35,256 bases of DNA. It comes from CAYJLA01 sp964371305. GTDB taxonomy: Bacteria; Bacillota_I; Bacilli_A; RFN20; CAG-826. A program made the position numbers and the translations under genes. Shown piece after piece: positions 14,701 to 22,490 of this stretch; the stretch's first letter is position 1, and every line of letters begins with the position of its first letter. The stretch covers positions 1 to 35,256 of the forward strand of contig CAYJLA010000010.1 in assembly GCA_964371305.1 (NCBI GenBank), given 5' to 3'. A model generated the notes under the pieces. It was not told the DNA's origin and did no database searches. It worked only from the letters and a program-made list of their open reading frames with translations.

Positions 14701-15351
14701 TTATTCTTCTACAGTGATACTTTCTTTTTTTCTCAAACCTATACGATCAATTATTCTTCTTAAGGTTTTGTATAATATTAGCGTTGGAATAATAACAAAT
14801 AAATTTTTAAGCAGATTGAATGGTATAAGTACGACCGACATTGACCATCCTAAGTTAGAAACGCTCGGATTAACTGCTTTGAACATTTCTAGTAATGCTT
14901 CTTCTGGAATATTCATTACATTAACATATAATGGAATCGCTATATACACATTAATGAATAAAGAAACAGTAACTTGTAAAATAACGCCTAGAGTAATCCC
15001 AACTAAAACGACATAGATGTTTTTTTTCTTTTTATACAATATTGAAGCAGGTAAAATTAAACATAAGGTATATATTAAATCCGAAAATTCTCCAATGGTA
15101 AACGATGTCGTATACGGCAATTTTACAATAGTTCTTACTATTGTGGCAAATACTCCTGTTAGTGGACCATAGGCAAAAGAAGCAATAAAAATAGGCACTT
15201 CATCAAATCTAAAATCGAGAAATGATGGAGCAAGAAATGGGATATTAAATTTAAATATTGGAACAATATATAAAATAATTGCTACGGCTCCAAATATGCT
15301 TCCCCTAGCGATAATTTGTAAAATATTACTATTTTTAATGTTTGACTTCAT
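14701..15351 (-). CDS. ribU: ECF transporter S component, RibU-like riboflavin transporter
   Basis: The 216-residue membrane protein has about six hydrophobic helices and the layout of RibU: a short basic N-terminus, IARGSIFGAVAIILYIV, then the loop FLDFRFDEVPIFIASFAYGPLTG typical of riboflavin S components, and GEFSDLIYTL. Such proteins bind the vitamin and work with a shared EcfA-EcfA'-EcfT energising module, which is not in this window. The FMN riboswitch directly upstream makes riboflavin the most likely substrate. The ATG at 15351 follows a ribosome-binding site held in a hairpin (see riboswitch entry). No riboflavin biosynthesis gene is nearby, consistent with uptake. Confidence 0.9.
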   Translation of the reverse strand: MKSNIKNSNILQIIARGSIFGAVAIILYIVPIFKFNIPFLAPSFLDFRFDEVPIFIASFAYGPLTGVFATIVRTIVKLPYTTSFTIGEFSDLIYTLCLILPASILYKKKKNIYVVLVGITLGVILQVTVSLFINVYIAIPLYVNVMNIPEEALLEMFKAVNPSVSNLGWSMSVVLIPFNLLKNLFVIIPTLILYKTLRRIIDRIGLRKKESITVEE

Positions 15352-15398
15352 AAAAAATGCCCTTTCAAAAAACAGGGCATTATAAATAAATGTTTTTT
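15352..15398 (-). promoter_or_regulatory. Expression platform of the FMN riboswitch: hairpin holding the ribosome-binding site
   Basis: On the minus strand AATGCCCT (15381-15374) pairs with AGGGCATT (15363-15356) across a 10-nt loop, followed by TTTT and the ATG. The only Shine-Dalgarno of ribU, GAAAGGG (15366-15360, 8 nt before ATG), lies in the loop and 3' arm. The hairpin can therefore block translation, end transcription, or both. Confidence 0.8.
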
Positions 15399-15502
15399 AC
15401 TTCTTTATACCAGACTGTACTGTCGCCCTCGGAGTTACACCGAGTCTGCATTTCTGCTCGTGGGGTTTACCACCGGTCGGGATTTTCGCCCTGCCCTGAA
15501 GT
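15399..15502 (-). promoter_or_regulatory. FMN riboswitch (RFN element)
   Basis: The minus strand matches the RFN aptamer: CTTCAGGGCAGGGCGAAAAT, CCCGACCGGTGGTAAACCCC, CGAGCAG, CGGTGTAACTCCGAGGGCGA and CAGTACAGTCTGG. P1 is ACTTC (15502-15498) with GAAGT (15403-15399). It senses FMN and represses riboflavin genes in Firmicutes. It begins 11 nt after the degV stop; I see no clear promoter there, so it may be transcribed from degV. CAGGGCA of the aptamer (15498-15492) is the exact complement of TGCCCTG in the platform hairpin (15379-15373), the expected antisequestor pairing when FMN is absent. Confidence 0.96.
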
Positions 15503-15513
15503 TAATAATTAAG

Positions 15514-16359
15514 TTATTTTGTAAAGAATAAGATTCCTAAAGTATTAGGTCCACAGTGTGTTGATATTGTTGAACCTGTAGTATTCACGATGACATCTTT
15601 AACGCCATAAGCCTTAATCGCTGCAACCGCCTCGTCTAACAATGATGGATCAATAGTTGAATAAACAACATATAACCTTTCAAGATCAATATTGGTGTTT
15701 TCAGTAAATACATCGTTTATGTACTCTTTTACTACTTTTGCAAACTTACCTCTATACTTTCTACCAGATATTAGTTTGCCATCATCTGCAACTATCATTG
15801 GTTTTAAGTTCAATAAGTTAGCAGCAAAAGCCGCAAGGGAAGAACATCTTCCGCCAGCATGTAAGTATACTAAAGTATCGATAACGAAAGTTGTTTTTAA
15901 AGATGGTACTCTATTATTTAACTCATCCACTATTTCTTTGATTGATAATTTATTTTCTTTAACTAAATCTGCAGCTAATAGTGTTAATAAACCAGTGCCT
16001 CCAGACAATGATTTTGAATCAACAACAAAAACATTCTCCATTTTTTCAGCAACACTACGTGCATTTGCATTTGTCATAGACGCTTTGCTACTAATTGTAA
16101 TGTGAATAATTGCATCATATCCTTCTGCTTTTATTTTATTAAAATGTTCTTCAAATTGAAACTCATTAACTGCTGCTGTTCTTGGTAATTTTCCGGATCT
16201 ACCATAATAGTCAAAAAGATCAGTTGGTTTAATACCTTCACCATCAAAATATTCTTCTTCACCTAATATAATGGTTAGTGGAACGATTTTGACATCATGT
16301 TGACTAATTAGTTCTTTTGTTAAGTCAGATGCTGACTCTGTTGAAATGGCTATTTTCAT
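15514..16359 (-). CDS. degV: DegV family fatty-acid-binding protein
   Basis: DegV proteins (FakB family in staphylococci) bind a fatty acid and present it to the FakA kinase for phospholipid synthesis. The 281-residue product shows STESASDLTKEL at the N-terminus, LPRTAAVNEFQFEEHF with the lipid-phosphate contact region, SGGTGLL (about 107) and YLHAGGRCSSLAAFAAN with LLNLKPMI (about 155-178). The ATG at 16359 has AAGGAG with 7-nt spacing and replaces the longer frame from 16383. It has its own promoter. The FakA kinase is not in the window. It precedes the ribU riboswitch and may be co-transcribed with it. Confidence 0.92.
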   Translation of the reverse strand: MKIAISTESASDLTKELISQHDVKIVPLTIILGEEEYFDGEGIKPTDLFDYYGRSGKLPRTAAVNEFQFEEHFNKIKAEGYDAIIHITISSKASMTNANARSVAEKMENVFVVDSKSLSGGTGLLTLLAADLVKENKLSIKEIVDELNNRVPSLKTTFVIDTLVYLHAGGRCSSLAAFAANLLNLKPMIVADDGKLISGRKYRGKFAKVVKEYINDVFTENTNIDLERLYVVYSTIDPSLLDEAVAAIKAYGVKDVIVNTTGSTISTHCGPNTLGILFFTK

Positions 16360-16383
16360 AATTTTCTCCTTATAAACATTCAT

Positions 16384-16412
16384 ATTATATTAATAATATT
16401 TCGATTTTGCAA
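16384..16412 (-). promoter_or_regulatory. Promoter of degV
   Basis: TTGCAA (16407-16412), 17 nt and TATAAT (16384-16389) on the minus strand, about 25 nt before degV. No convincing terminator for parB is seen in 16413-16475. Confidence 0.6.
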
Positions 16413-16475
16413 AACAATAATAAAATTCGTTATTTTTTTATCTGTTTTTCAAAGAAAAAACTATATTATTAAAGG

Positions 16476-17300
16476 TTATTTATTATTTAACAACTCATTA
16501 AGAAACATGTGTTTTAAATCATCATTTTCAAATTTAAAAGTTACGCTCTTTGTCTTAACACTTATAAATGAACGATACTTTTTATTAAGTAAATCTATCG
16601 TTTCTTTATAATTGATGAACAACTTATTTTGGATAAAATCTTCCATTTGTCTTACTGATAAATGTTTTTTATAAACCGCCTCAACTGCATCATTAACGAT
16701 GTTTTCAGGTAAAGAAACTAAACATTTAGCGTGACCATATGATAATTTGCCTGTTGATACATCTTGAATTAACTTATCTGATAATTTAAGCAAACGAATT
16801 AGGTTGGTTACTTGTGGTCTAGATATACCAGTTATATCAGCAAGACCTTGATGAGTAAAGGCGTATTCTTTTTTTAATTTTTTACAAACCAACGCCACCT
16901 CTATTGGATTAAAACTTTTCTGACTAACAATATCAAGAAGGTTCATTACCAAAACTTCTTCATCAGATAAGTTCTTTACTATAGCTGGCGCACTTTCAAA
17001 GTGAGCTTTTTTTGCCGCTAATAAATTTTTTCTACCCAATACAACTTCATAACGTCCTTTGCTAGGGCGAATTATTAATGGACGAGAAAAACCAATTTTG
17101 TTTAGTGACTCACCTGTTTTTTCAAGAATATCTGAATTAATTGTAGCAAGCTTTAAAAATTTGTTATCGTCTATCAATGCAATTAAGAAATTTTTTGAAT
17201 CATTTGATTTATACTCGTTTTCCATTTCAAAAATAACATTACTTTTTGAAAAGCGGTTAATGAGACCCTCGATTCGTTTTTTACTAATTTTATCCGACAT
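16476..17300 (-). CDS. parB: ParB/Spo0J-family protein with a degenerate CTP-binding motif
   Basis: The 274-residue protein is a ParB homologue: N-terminal domain (about 45-125), a helix-turn-helix (FTHQGLADITGISRPQVTNL, about 148-167), then GKLSYGHAKCLVSLP, and a C-terminal dimerisation part. ParB binds parS near the origin, loads as a CTP-dependent clamp and works with ParA. Here the canonical GERRxRAA motif reads GRKNLLAA (about 89-96), the ENxQR(E/K) block reads LDIVSQK, and the NPxQPR block is not recognisable, so CTP binding may be lost or changed. Start: AAGGAAAT lies 6-7 nt before ATG. It overlaps parA by 11 nt. The gene pair and position after mnmG-rsmG support the chromosomal Par system; Noc is an alternative, less likely beside parA. 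Confidence 0.85.
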   Translation of the reverse strand: MSDKISKKRIEGLINRFSKSNVIFEMENEYKSNDSKNFLIALIDDNKFLKLATINSDILEKTGESLNKIGFSRPLIIRPSKGRYEVVLGRKNLLAAKKAHFESAPAIVKNLSDEEVLVMNLLDIVSQKSFNPIEVALVCKKLKKEYAFTHQGLADITGISRPQVTNLIRLLKLSDKLIQDVSTGKLSYGHAKCLVSLPENIVNDAVEAVYKKHLSVRQMEDFIQNKLFINYKETIDLLNKKYRSFISVKTKSVTFKFENDDLKHMFLNELLNNK

Positions 17301-18054
17301 TTGTTATTTCCTTTGCAAGGGCAAGATAATTTAGTGCGCCGCTCGAATTTGGTTTATATGTTATAGCTGGAATACCTCTTGCGTTCGCCTCACTTAAAGA
17401 AATGTTTCTTGGAATGACGGTCGAAAAAACCTTTTCAGTAAAAAGACTTCTTACTTCTGTGGAAATTTCAGTTCCAAGCTTAGTTCTTGGATCATACATG
17501 GTTAATAAGACGCCTTGAATATTCAACATTTTATTATATTCGTTTTGAATTTTAGAAATTGATGCAAGTATAGCGGCCATTCCCTCAACAGCGAAATATT
17601 CACACTGAACAGGTATTATTACACTATTTGCTGCTACCAATGCATTAATATTTAAAAGCCCTAAAGAAGGTGGACAATCAATAATCAAATAATCATATTT
17701 GTCCGCTATCAAATCAAGAACGTTTTTCAACAGAAAGTATGGTTGATCAACTCGATTATTAAAATATGCATCTAAACTTGAAACCTTTAAACTTGAACAA
17801 ACAACATCTAAGTTTGGTGTCTTTGTCTTCTTTACTACCTTACCAATATCATTTGCTCCAATTAAGACATTATAAATGTTCTTTGTGGTTAATGATGCAT
17901 CAATACCAACGCCTCTAGTGGCATTAGCTTGAGGATCCATGTCAATTAGCAACACTTTAAAACCAAGGTATGCTAAAGAAGAAGATAAATTAATAGCTGT
18001 TGTTGTTTTACCTACTCCGCCCTTTTGGTTTGCGATTGCAATAATTTTTCCCAT
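17290..18054 (-). CDS. parA: ParA/Soj chromosome-partitioning ATPase
   Basis: ParA is the Walker-type ATPase that moves ParB-parS complexes and in Bacillus also controls DnaA. The 254-residue product has the deviant Walker A KGGVGKTTT at residues 11-19, switch I DMDPQANATRGVG (about 40-52) and switch II LIIDCPPSLG (about 124-133). The ATG at 18054 was chosen: it places the Walker motif at the usual distance, and the longer frame starts with TTG. There is no Shine-Dalgarno; TATAAT lies exactly 6 nt upstream. It is 33 nt after rsmG and overlaps parB by 11 nt. Lack of an N-terminal DNA-binding extension indicates the chromosomal type. Confidence 0.95.
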   Translation of the reverse strand: MGKIIAIANQKGGVGKTTTAINLSSSLAYLGFKVLLIDMDPQANATRGVGIDASLTTKNIYNVLIGANDIGKVVKKTKTPNLDVVCSSLKVSSLDAYFNNRVDQPYFLLKNVLDLIADKYDYLIIDCPPSLGLLNINALVAANSVIIPVQCEYFAVEGMAAILASISKIQNEYNKMLNIQGVLLTMYDPRTKLGTEISTEVRSLFTEKVFSTVIPRNISLSEANARGIPAITYKPNSSGALNYLALAKEITNVG

Positions 18055-18066
18055 ACTAATATTATA
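18052..18066 (-). promoter_or_regulatory. Candidate leaderless -10 of parA
   Basis: TATAAT (18061-18066) is separated by 6 nt from the ATG of parA, in the rsmG-parA gap. There is no Shine-Dalgarno and no good -35. Co-transcription with rsmG is also likely. Confidence 0.4.
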
Positions 18067-18087
18067 CAAGAAATAACATTAACTATT

Positions 18088-18789
18088 CTACAATGGATTT
18101 GACTTGATTTTATCATATCTTCGTGGATATTTTACTGAAGTGCTTTTAAGTTTTCTTATAAAAATATTATTTCTTACACTACTTTCATCACGATAAAAAT
18201 CTGTGGTAATATTTATAAGTTTAACATTTAAAACTTTCATTGCGTTACTTGCGTTTTTTACTTCTTCTTCAGCTTTTGGGCCCTTAAGCGCAATTAAAAC
18301 TCCATCAATTTTTAAAAGTGGTACGGTTAATTCGAGCAAAATTGATAAACTTGCAACAGCTCTTGCAGTAGCAAAATCATATTTCCCTCTAAATTCTTTT
18401 AAATCTTCAGCTCGTTTTGCAACAACTTCAACATTGTGAAGATTTAACTGTGTTTTTACTGTCTTTAAGAAATTTGCGCGTTTATTTGTAGGTTCAACTA
18501 ATGTTAATTTAGCTTGTGGAAAAGCAATTGCAAAAACAATTCCTGGAAAACCAGCACCGCTTCCAATATCAATAATTGAATTACCTGATAAATCAGTGTT
18601 CTTGCAAGCTAATAAACAATCATAAATATGTTTTTCTATCATTTCTTGCTTAGTTTTGATTGCAGTTAAATTAAATTGCTTATTCACTTCACAAACCAAA
18701 TCTAAGTATTTATCAAATGTCGCTATTTTCTCATCGTCAAGAACGAAGCTGCAATGAGTAAAAATGGATTTTATATCATTAAAATTCAT
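18088..18789 (-). CDS. rsmG: 16S rRNA m7G527 methyltransferase RsmG (GidB)
   Basis: RsmG methylates N7 of G527 in 16S rRNA; loss gives low-level streptomycin resistance in several bacteria. The 233-residue protein carries the SAM-binding motif IDIGSGAGFPGIVFAIAFP (about 70-88), the post-motif LVEPTNKRANFLK, and ATARAVASLSILLEL (about 136-150). The ATG at 18789 (MNFNDIKS) is chosen over the GTG at 18798. It overlaps the mnmG end by 11 nt. The order mnmG-rsmG-parA-parB is typical of the region around the replication origin, but no dnaA is seen here. Confidence 0.96.
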   Translation of the reverse strand: MNFNDIKSIFTHCSFVLDDEKIATFDKYLDLVCEVNKQFNLTAIKTKQEMIEKHIYDCLLACKNTDLSGNSIIDIGSGAGFPGIVFAIAFPQAKLTLVEPTNKRANFLKTVKTQLNLHNVEVVAKRAEDLKEFRGKYDFATARAVASLSILLELTVPLLKIDGVLIALKGPKAEEEVKNASNAMKVLNVKLINITTDFYRDESSVRNNIFIRKLKSTSVKYPRRYDKIKSNPL

Positions 18790-20656
18790 AGTTACCACTC
18801 TTTTTTAAAAACATAATCAATACACTTAAGTCACTTGGATTTATACCGCTGATTCTACCAGCTTGAGAAATAGTTAATGGTTTGATTTTCTCTAGCTTCT
18901 GACGGGCTTCAAGTGCTAATCCATTTATCTCTAAATAGTTAATTTCAGAAGCTAACTTATAGTCGTCGTATTTGGAAAATGTAGAAGCGTCTTTTTCTTG
19001 CTTTGAAATATATCCCTCAAATTTAATCATTATTTCAAGTTGCATTATTCCTGTTTTATCTAATTTATATTCATTTAACTGTGGTATGTATTTCAACAAA
19101 TCTAGGTACATAACTTTAGGCCTTTTTAATAAATCATACGCACTAATACCTGTTGTTAAAGCATTATATTCTAAAGACTTCAAATATGCATTTATTTCAT
19201 TATTTGGTGATAAATTAATGGACTTTAGCAGTGATTTTAGTTCATTTAAAGTGTGTAATTTGCTTTCAAAACTATTAAAAATGTCATCATTAATTAAATC
19301 ATATTGATATGCGATTTTGCTTAATCGTAAATCAGCATTATCGTGTCTTAAAAGCAATCTATATTCAGCTCTAGAACTCAATAATCTGTACGGTTCATCT
19401 ACACCTTTTGTAACAATATCATCAATCATTACACCAATATAGGATTCATTTCTTTTTAAAATAAGAGGGCTTTTATTCATTACATACATAGCAGCATTTA
19501 ATCCAGCAACTAGACCAAGTCCTGCCGCCTCTTCATAACCACTAGTACCACATAATTGCCCTGCACCAAACAAACCTTTATATTTTTTTATTGCAAGCGT
19601 CAAATCAAACTCAGTAGGTTGAATTGCTTCATACTCAATTGCATAAGCATATTTTATTATCTCAGCATTTTCAAGTCCCTCAATAGATCTAACTAGTTTT
19701 AGTTGTAATTCTTTAGAAATCGAAGTTGAAAAACCTTGAATATATATTGATTCACCATTTCTATATTCTGGTTCTAAAAATAGTTGGTGTCTTTCACGAT
19801 CTTTAAAAGTTGTAACTTTAGATTCGATTGATGGGCAATATCTAGGCCCAACCCCGTCTATTAAACCACTAAATTGTGCAGTTTGATCAAGGTTATTTAA
19901 AATCAAATCGTGTGTTTTTAAGTTTGTATAAACCAAGTGACATGGAATTTGTTGTTCAAATGGTAAAAATTTTGTAGTTGAATAAGAAAAAGCTAGTTCA
20001 GCATTAGTGCCAGGTTCAAGTTTTGTCCTAGAAAAATCAATACTACTTTTTTTAATTCTAGGCGGAGTGCCTGTTTTTAGTCTTATTAACTCTAATCCCA
20101 ATTTTTTTAAGGATTCAGCGAGCATTGTTGATGAATTTTCTCCATCTGGCCCAGAACTAGTAACTTCTTTTCCTTGCAAAACTTTAGAATCTAAATATGT
20201 ACCTGTTGTAATAACAACGGCTTTTGTTTCGATTGATTTACCACTTAGTAACTTAACGCCATTAACAACATTATTACTATGTGTTATATCAATAACTTCA
20301 TCTTCAATTATAGTTAAATTAGTCAACTTATTTAATTCGCTTTGAACATAATCTGGATAATCGTGCTTATCATTTTGTGCTCTTAAACACTGAACACCAG
20401 GCCCTTTTCCAGTGTTGAGCATTTTCATTTGTAGGTAAGTATTATCACTTGCTTTAGCCATAATACCACCCAAAGCATCTATTTCACGAACCACTATACC
20501 TTTAGCACTTCCGCCGATAGATGGATTGCATGGCATATTAGCAATCATTAATTTATTAAGTGTTATCAAACATACATTTAAATTTTGTTTGCAAGAAGAA
20601 AAACACGCCTCAACACCAGCATGTCCCCCACCAATAATGATTAAATCAAATTTCAT
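18779..20656 (-). CDS. mnmG: MnmG (GidA), tRNA uridine 5-carboxymethylaminomethyl modification enzyme
   Basis: MnmG, with MnmE, modifies U34 of tRNAs that read two-fold degenerate codons; it binds FAD and NADH. The 625-residue protein has the FAD motif IIGGGHAGVEA (6-16), CNPSIGGSAKG (about 43-53), KTGTPPR (about 196), the GLCGT-like AGQLCGTSGYEEAAGLGLV segment, and the C-terminal PLTISQAGRISGINPSDL. Length is normal. The stop TAA of sufB overlaps the ATG (TAATG), so it is translationally coupled to the suf genes. MnmE is not adjacent, unlike in most Firmicutes. Confidence 0.98.
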   Translation of the reverse strand: MKFDLIIIGGGHAGVEACFSSCKQNLNVCLITLNKLMIANMPCNPSIGGSAKGIVVREIDALGGIMAKASDNTYLQMKMLNTGKGPGVQCLRAQNDKHDYPDYVQSELNKLTNLTIIEDEVIDITHSNNVVNGVKLLSGKSIETKAVVITTGTYLDSKVLQGKEVTSSGPDGENSSTMLAESLKKLGLELIRLKTGTPPRIKKSSIDFSRTKLEPGTNAELAFSYSTTKFLPFEQQIPCHLVYTNLKTHDLILNNLDQTAQFSGLIDGVGPRYCPSIESKVTTFKDRERHQLFLEPEYRNGESIYIQGFSTSISKELQLKLVRSIEGLENAEIIKYAYAIEYEAIQPTEFDLTLAIKKYKGLFGAGQLCGTSGYEEAAGLGLVAGLNAAMYVMNKSPLILKRNESYIGVMIDDIVTKGVDEPYRLLSSRAEYRLLLRHDNADLRLSKIAYQYDLINDDIFNSFESKLHTLNELKSLLKSINLSPNNEINAYLKSLEYNALTTGISAYDLLKRPKVMYLDLLKYIPQLNEYKLDKTGIMQLEIMIKFEGYISKQEKDASTFSKYDDYKLASEINYLEINGLALEARQKLEKIKPLTISQAGRISGINPSDLSVLIMFLKKSGNYEF

Positions 20657-22053
20657 TATCCAACACTACCATCCATATCAAGTTTGATTAGTTGATTCAA
20701 TTCTACTGCATATTCAAGTGGTAATTCCTGTGAAAATGGAGCAATGAAACCCATTATAATCATAGACATAGCTTCTTGTTTGGATATACCTCTTGACATT
20801 AAATAATACAATTGTTCTTCAGATATTTTGCTTACAGTAGCTTCATGTTGTATAAAAGACTGATTATTAAATTCCTCATTTTTGGGTATTGTATCCGACT
20901 TTGAGATATCATCTAAAATTAAAGTGTCGCACTCAACATGACTAGAAGAATTTATAGCATTTTTTCCATGTCTAACAGTTCCTCTAAAGTTGCCAACTCC
21001 ACCATTTTTTACAATTGTTTTCGAAACAATAGTTGATTTAGTGTTTGGTGCCAAATGTATCATTCTCGCTCCAGCATCTTGATATTGATTCTTACTTGCA
21101 ACAGCAATAGAAATACATGTTCCTTTTGCCCCTTCTCCTGCAAGAATACAAGCTGGATACTTCATGTTCCACAAACTACCGATGTTACCATCAATCCACT
21201 CCATTACAGCATTTTCATAACAAATCGCTCTTTTTGTTACTAAGTTAATAATATTATCAGACCAGTTTTGCACAGTTGAATATCTACATTTACCATCTTT
21301 TAAAACAACTATCTCAACTACTGCTGCATGTAAAGATTCTTTTGAATAAGTTGGCGCAGTACATCCTTCAATATAATGTAAATCAGCACCTTCATCTACT
21401 ATAATTAATGTTCTTTCGAATTGACCTGATTTTTCATTATTAATTCTAAAATATGATTGTAATGGTTTATCTAAAACGACTCCTTTTGGGATATATATAA
21501 AAGATCCTCCGCTCCAAACTGCGCCATTTAAGGCAGAAAATTTATTATCATTGAAATTTACAACGCTGTTGAAGTATTTTTTGAATAATTCAGGATAAGT
21601 CTTTAATGCCTGATCGGTAGATAAAAATATTACACCCTTATCTTCGACTTCTTTTAACATATTATGATATACGGCTTCAGATTCATATTGAGTTGTAACC
21701 CCTGCAAGAAATTTTTGTTCTGCCTCAGGAATTCCAATTTTTTTAAATGTATTTTTAATGGTCTCTGGAACATCTTCCCAGTTAGTTTCTACACCCTTAC
21801 TACTTTTTGTAAAGTATGTATAGGAATCAAAATCCAAGCTTGTTAAATCAGGGCCAAAATCAGGAAGCGACATAGACTTAAAGCTTTTAAACGCTTTGAG
21901 TCTGAACTCCAACATCCATTCAGGTTCATCTTTAATTTTCGATATTTGTCTAATAATGTTCTCATTCAAACCTTTTTCAGTCTTAAAAATAGACACATCA
22001 TTGTCTTTAAATCCATATTTATATTCTTTTTCTAATATATCTTTATTACTCAT
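20656..22053 (-). CDS. sufB: Fe-S cluster assembly scaffold SufB
   Basis: SufB is the core scaffold of the SufBCD complex, on which the Fe-S cluster is built from SufU-delivered sulfur. The 465-residue protein aligns with SufB: KDEPEWMLEFRLKAF near the N-terminus, VWSGGSFIYIPKGV (about 180), CTAPTYSKESLHAAVVEI (about 232), CDTLILDDISKSDTIP (about 374), and HEATVSKISEEQLYYLMSRG near the end, with the conserved Cys, Glu and His ligand region. GAGGAAT precedes the ATG. It starts 2 nt after sufU. SufB is the last suf gene, before mnmG. Confidence 0.98.
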   Translation of the reverse strand: MSNKDILEKEYKYGFKDNDVSIFKTEKGLNENIIRQISKIKDEPEWMLEFRLKAFKSFKSMSLPDFGPDLTSLDFDSYTYFTKSSKGVETNWEDVPETIKNTFKKIGIPEAEQKFLAGVTTQYESEAVYHNMLKEVEDKGVIFLSTDQALKTYPELFKKYFNSVVNFNDNKFSALNGAVWSGGSFIYIPKGVVLDKPLQSYFRINNEKSGQFERTLIIVDEGADLHYIEGCTAPTYSKESLHAAVVEIVVLKDGKCRYSTVQNWSDNIINLVTKRAICYENAVMEWIDGNIGSLWNMKYPACILAGEGAKGTCISIAVASKNQYQDAGARMIHLAPNTKSTIVSKTIVKNGGVGNFRGTVRHGKNAINSSSHVECDTLILDDISKSDTIPKNEEFNNQSFIQHEATVSKISEEQLYYLMSRGISKQEAMSMIIMGFIAPFSQELPLEYAVELNQLIKLDMDGSVG

Positions 22054-22055
22054 AA

Positions 22056-22490
22056 TTATTTATTCCTCAATAATTCTTCAACACCATTAAATCCAATAGT
22101 TGCACATTTAATTCTTGCGGCTTGTTTAGAAGTATTTATAAAAACGATAGCTTCTTCCAGTACGTCTTCATCAAATTCTTTTTCAAAAATCATATTGTTA
22201 TATTGTTTAATAATATAATCAACTTCTTCTATTGTTTTGTTAGTTATAAGTTCGCATAAAATATCAGTCGATGCGGTAGATATAGCGCAAGCTACACCGT
22301 CAAAGAAAGCTTCCTTTATAACGTCATTTTCAATATTTAAGTAAATCATTATGTCATCTATACAGTTTGCTGAATTCATATGAATTTTAACAAACTTATC
22401 AATGTTTTGCGGAGTTTTTTTATATTGTGGAGACTTATGTCTTTCTGTAATAACTTGTCTAATTATCATTGGATCAGTTAAAGTATGCAT
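22056..22490 (-). CDS. sufU: SufU zinc-dependent sulfurtransferase
   Basis: SufU takes persulfide sulfur from SufS in Gram-positive SUF systems. The 144-residue protein keeps the zinc and sulfur residues: Cys and Asp in SANCIDDI (about 41-48), Cys in GVACAIST (about 66), and Cys in RIKCATIGF (about 128). Zinc exchanges with the SufS active Cys. The ATG at 22490 has GGAGG about 11 nt upstream and overlaps the sufS end by 17 nt; a shorter start at 22469 is possible. Presence of SufU rather than SufE marks the Firmicute system. Confidence 0.95.
   Translation of the reverse strand: MHTLTDPMIIRQVITERHKSPQYKKTPQNIDKFVKIHMNSANCIDDIMIYLNIENDVIKEAFFDGVACAISTASTDILCELITNKTIEEVDYIIKQYNNMIFEKEFDEDVLEEAIVFINTSKQAARIKCATIGFNGVEELLRNK

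Noticed and set aside
16435..16475. Hairpin after parB as a terminator
   Set aside because: The best stem is six A-T-rich pairs without a T run at the right place; it does not meet the usual criteria.
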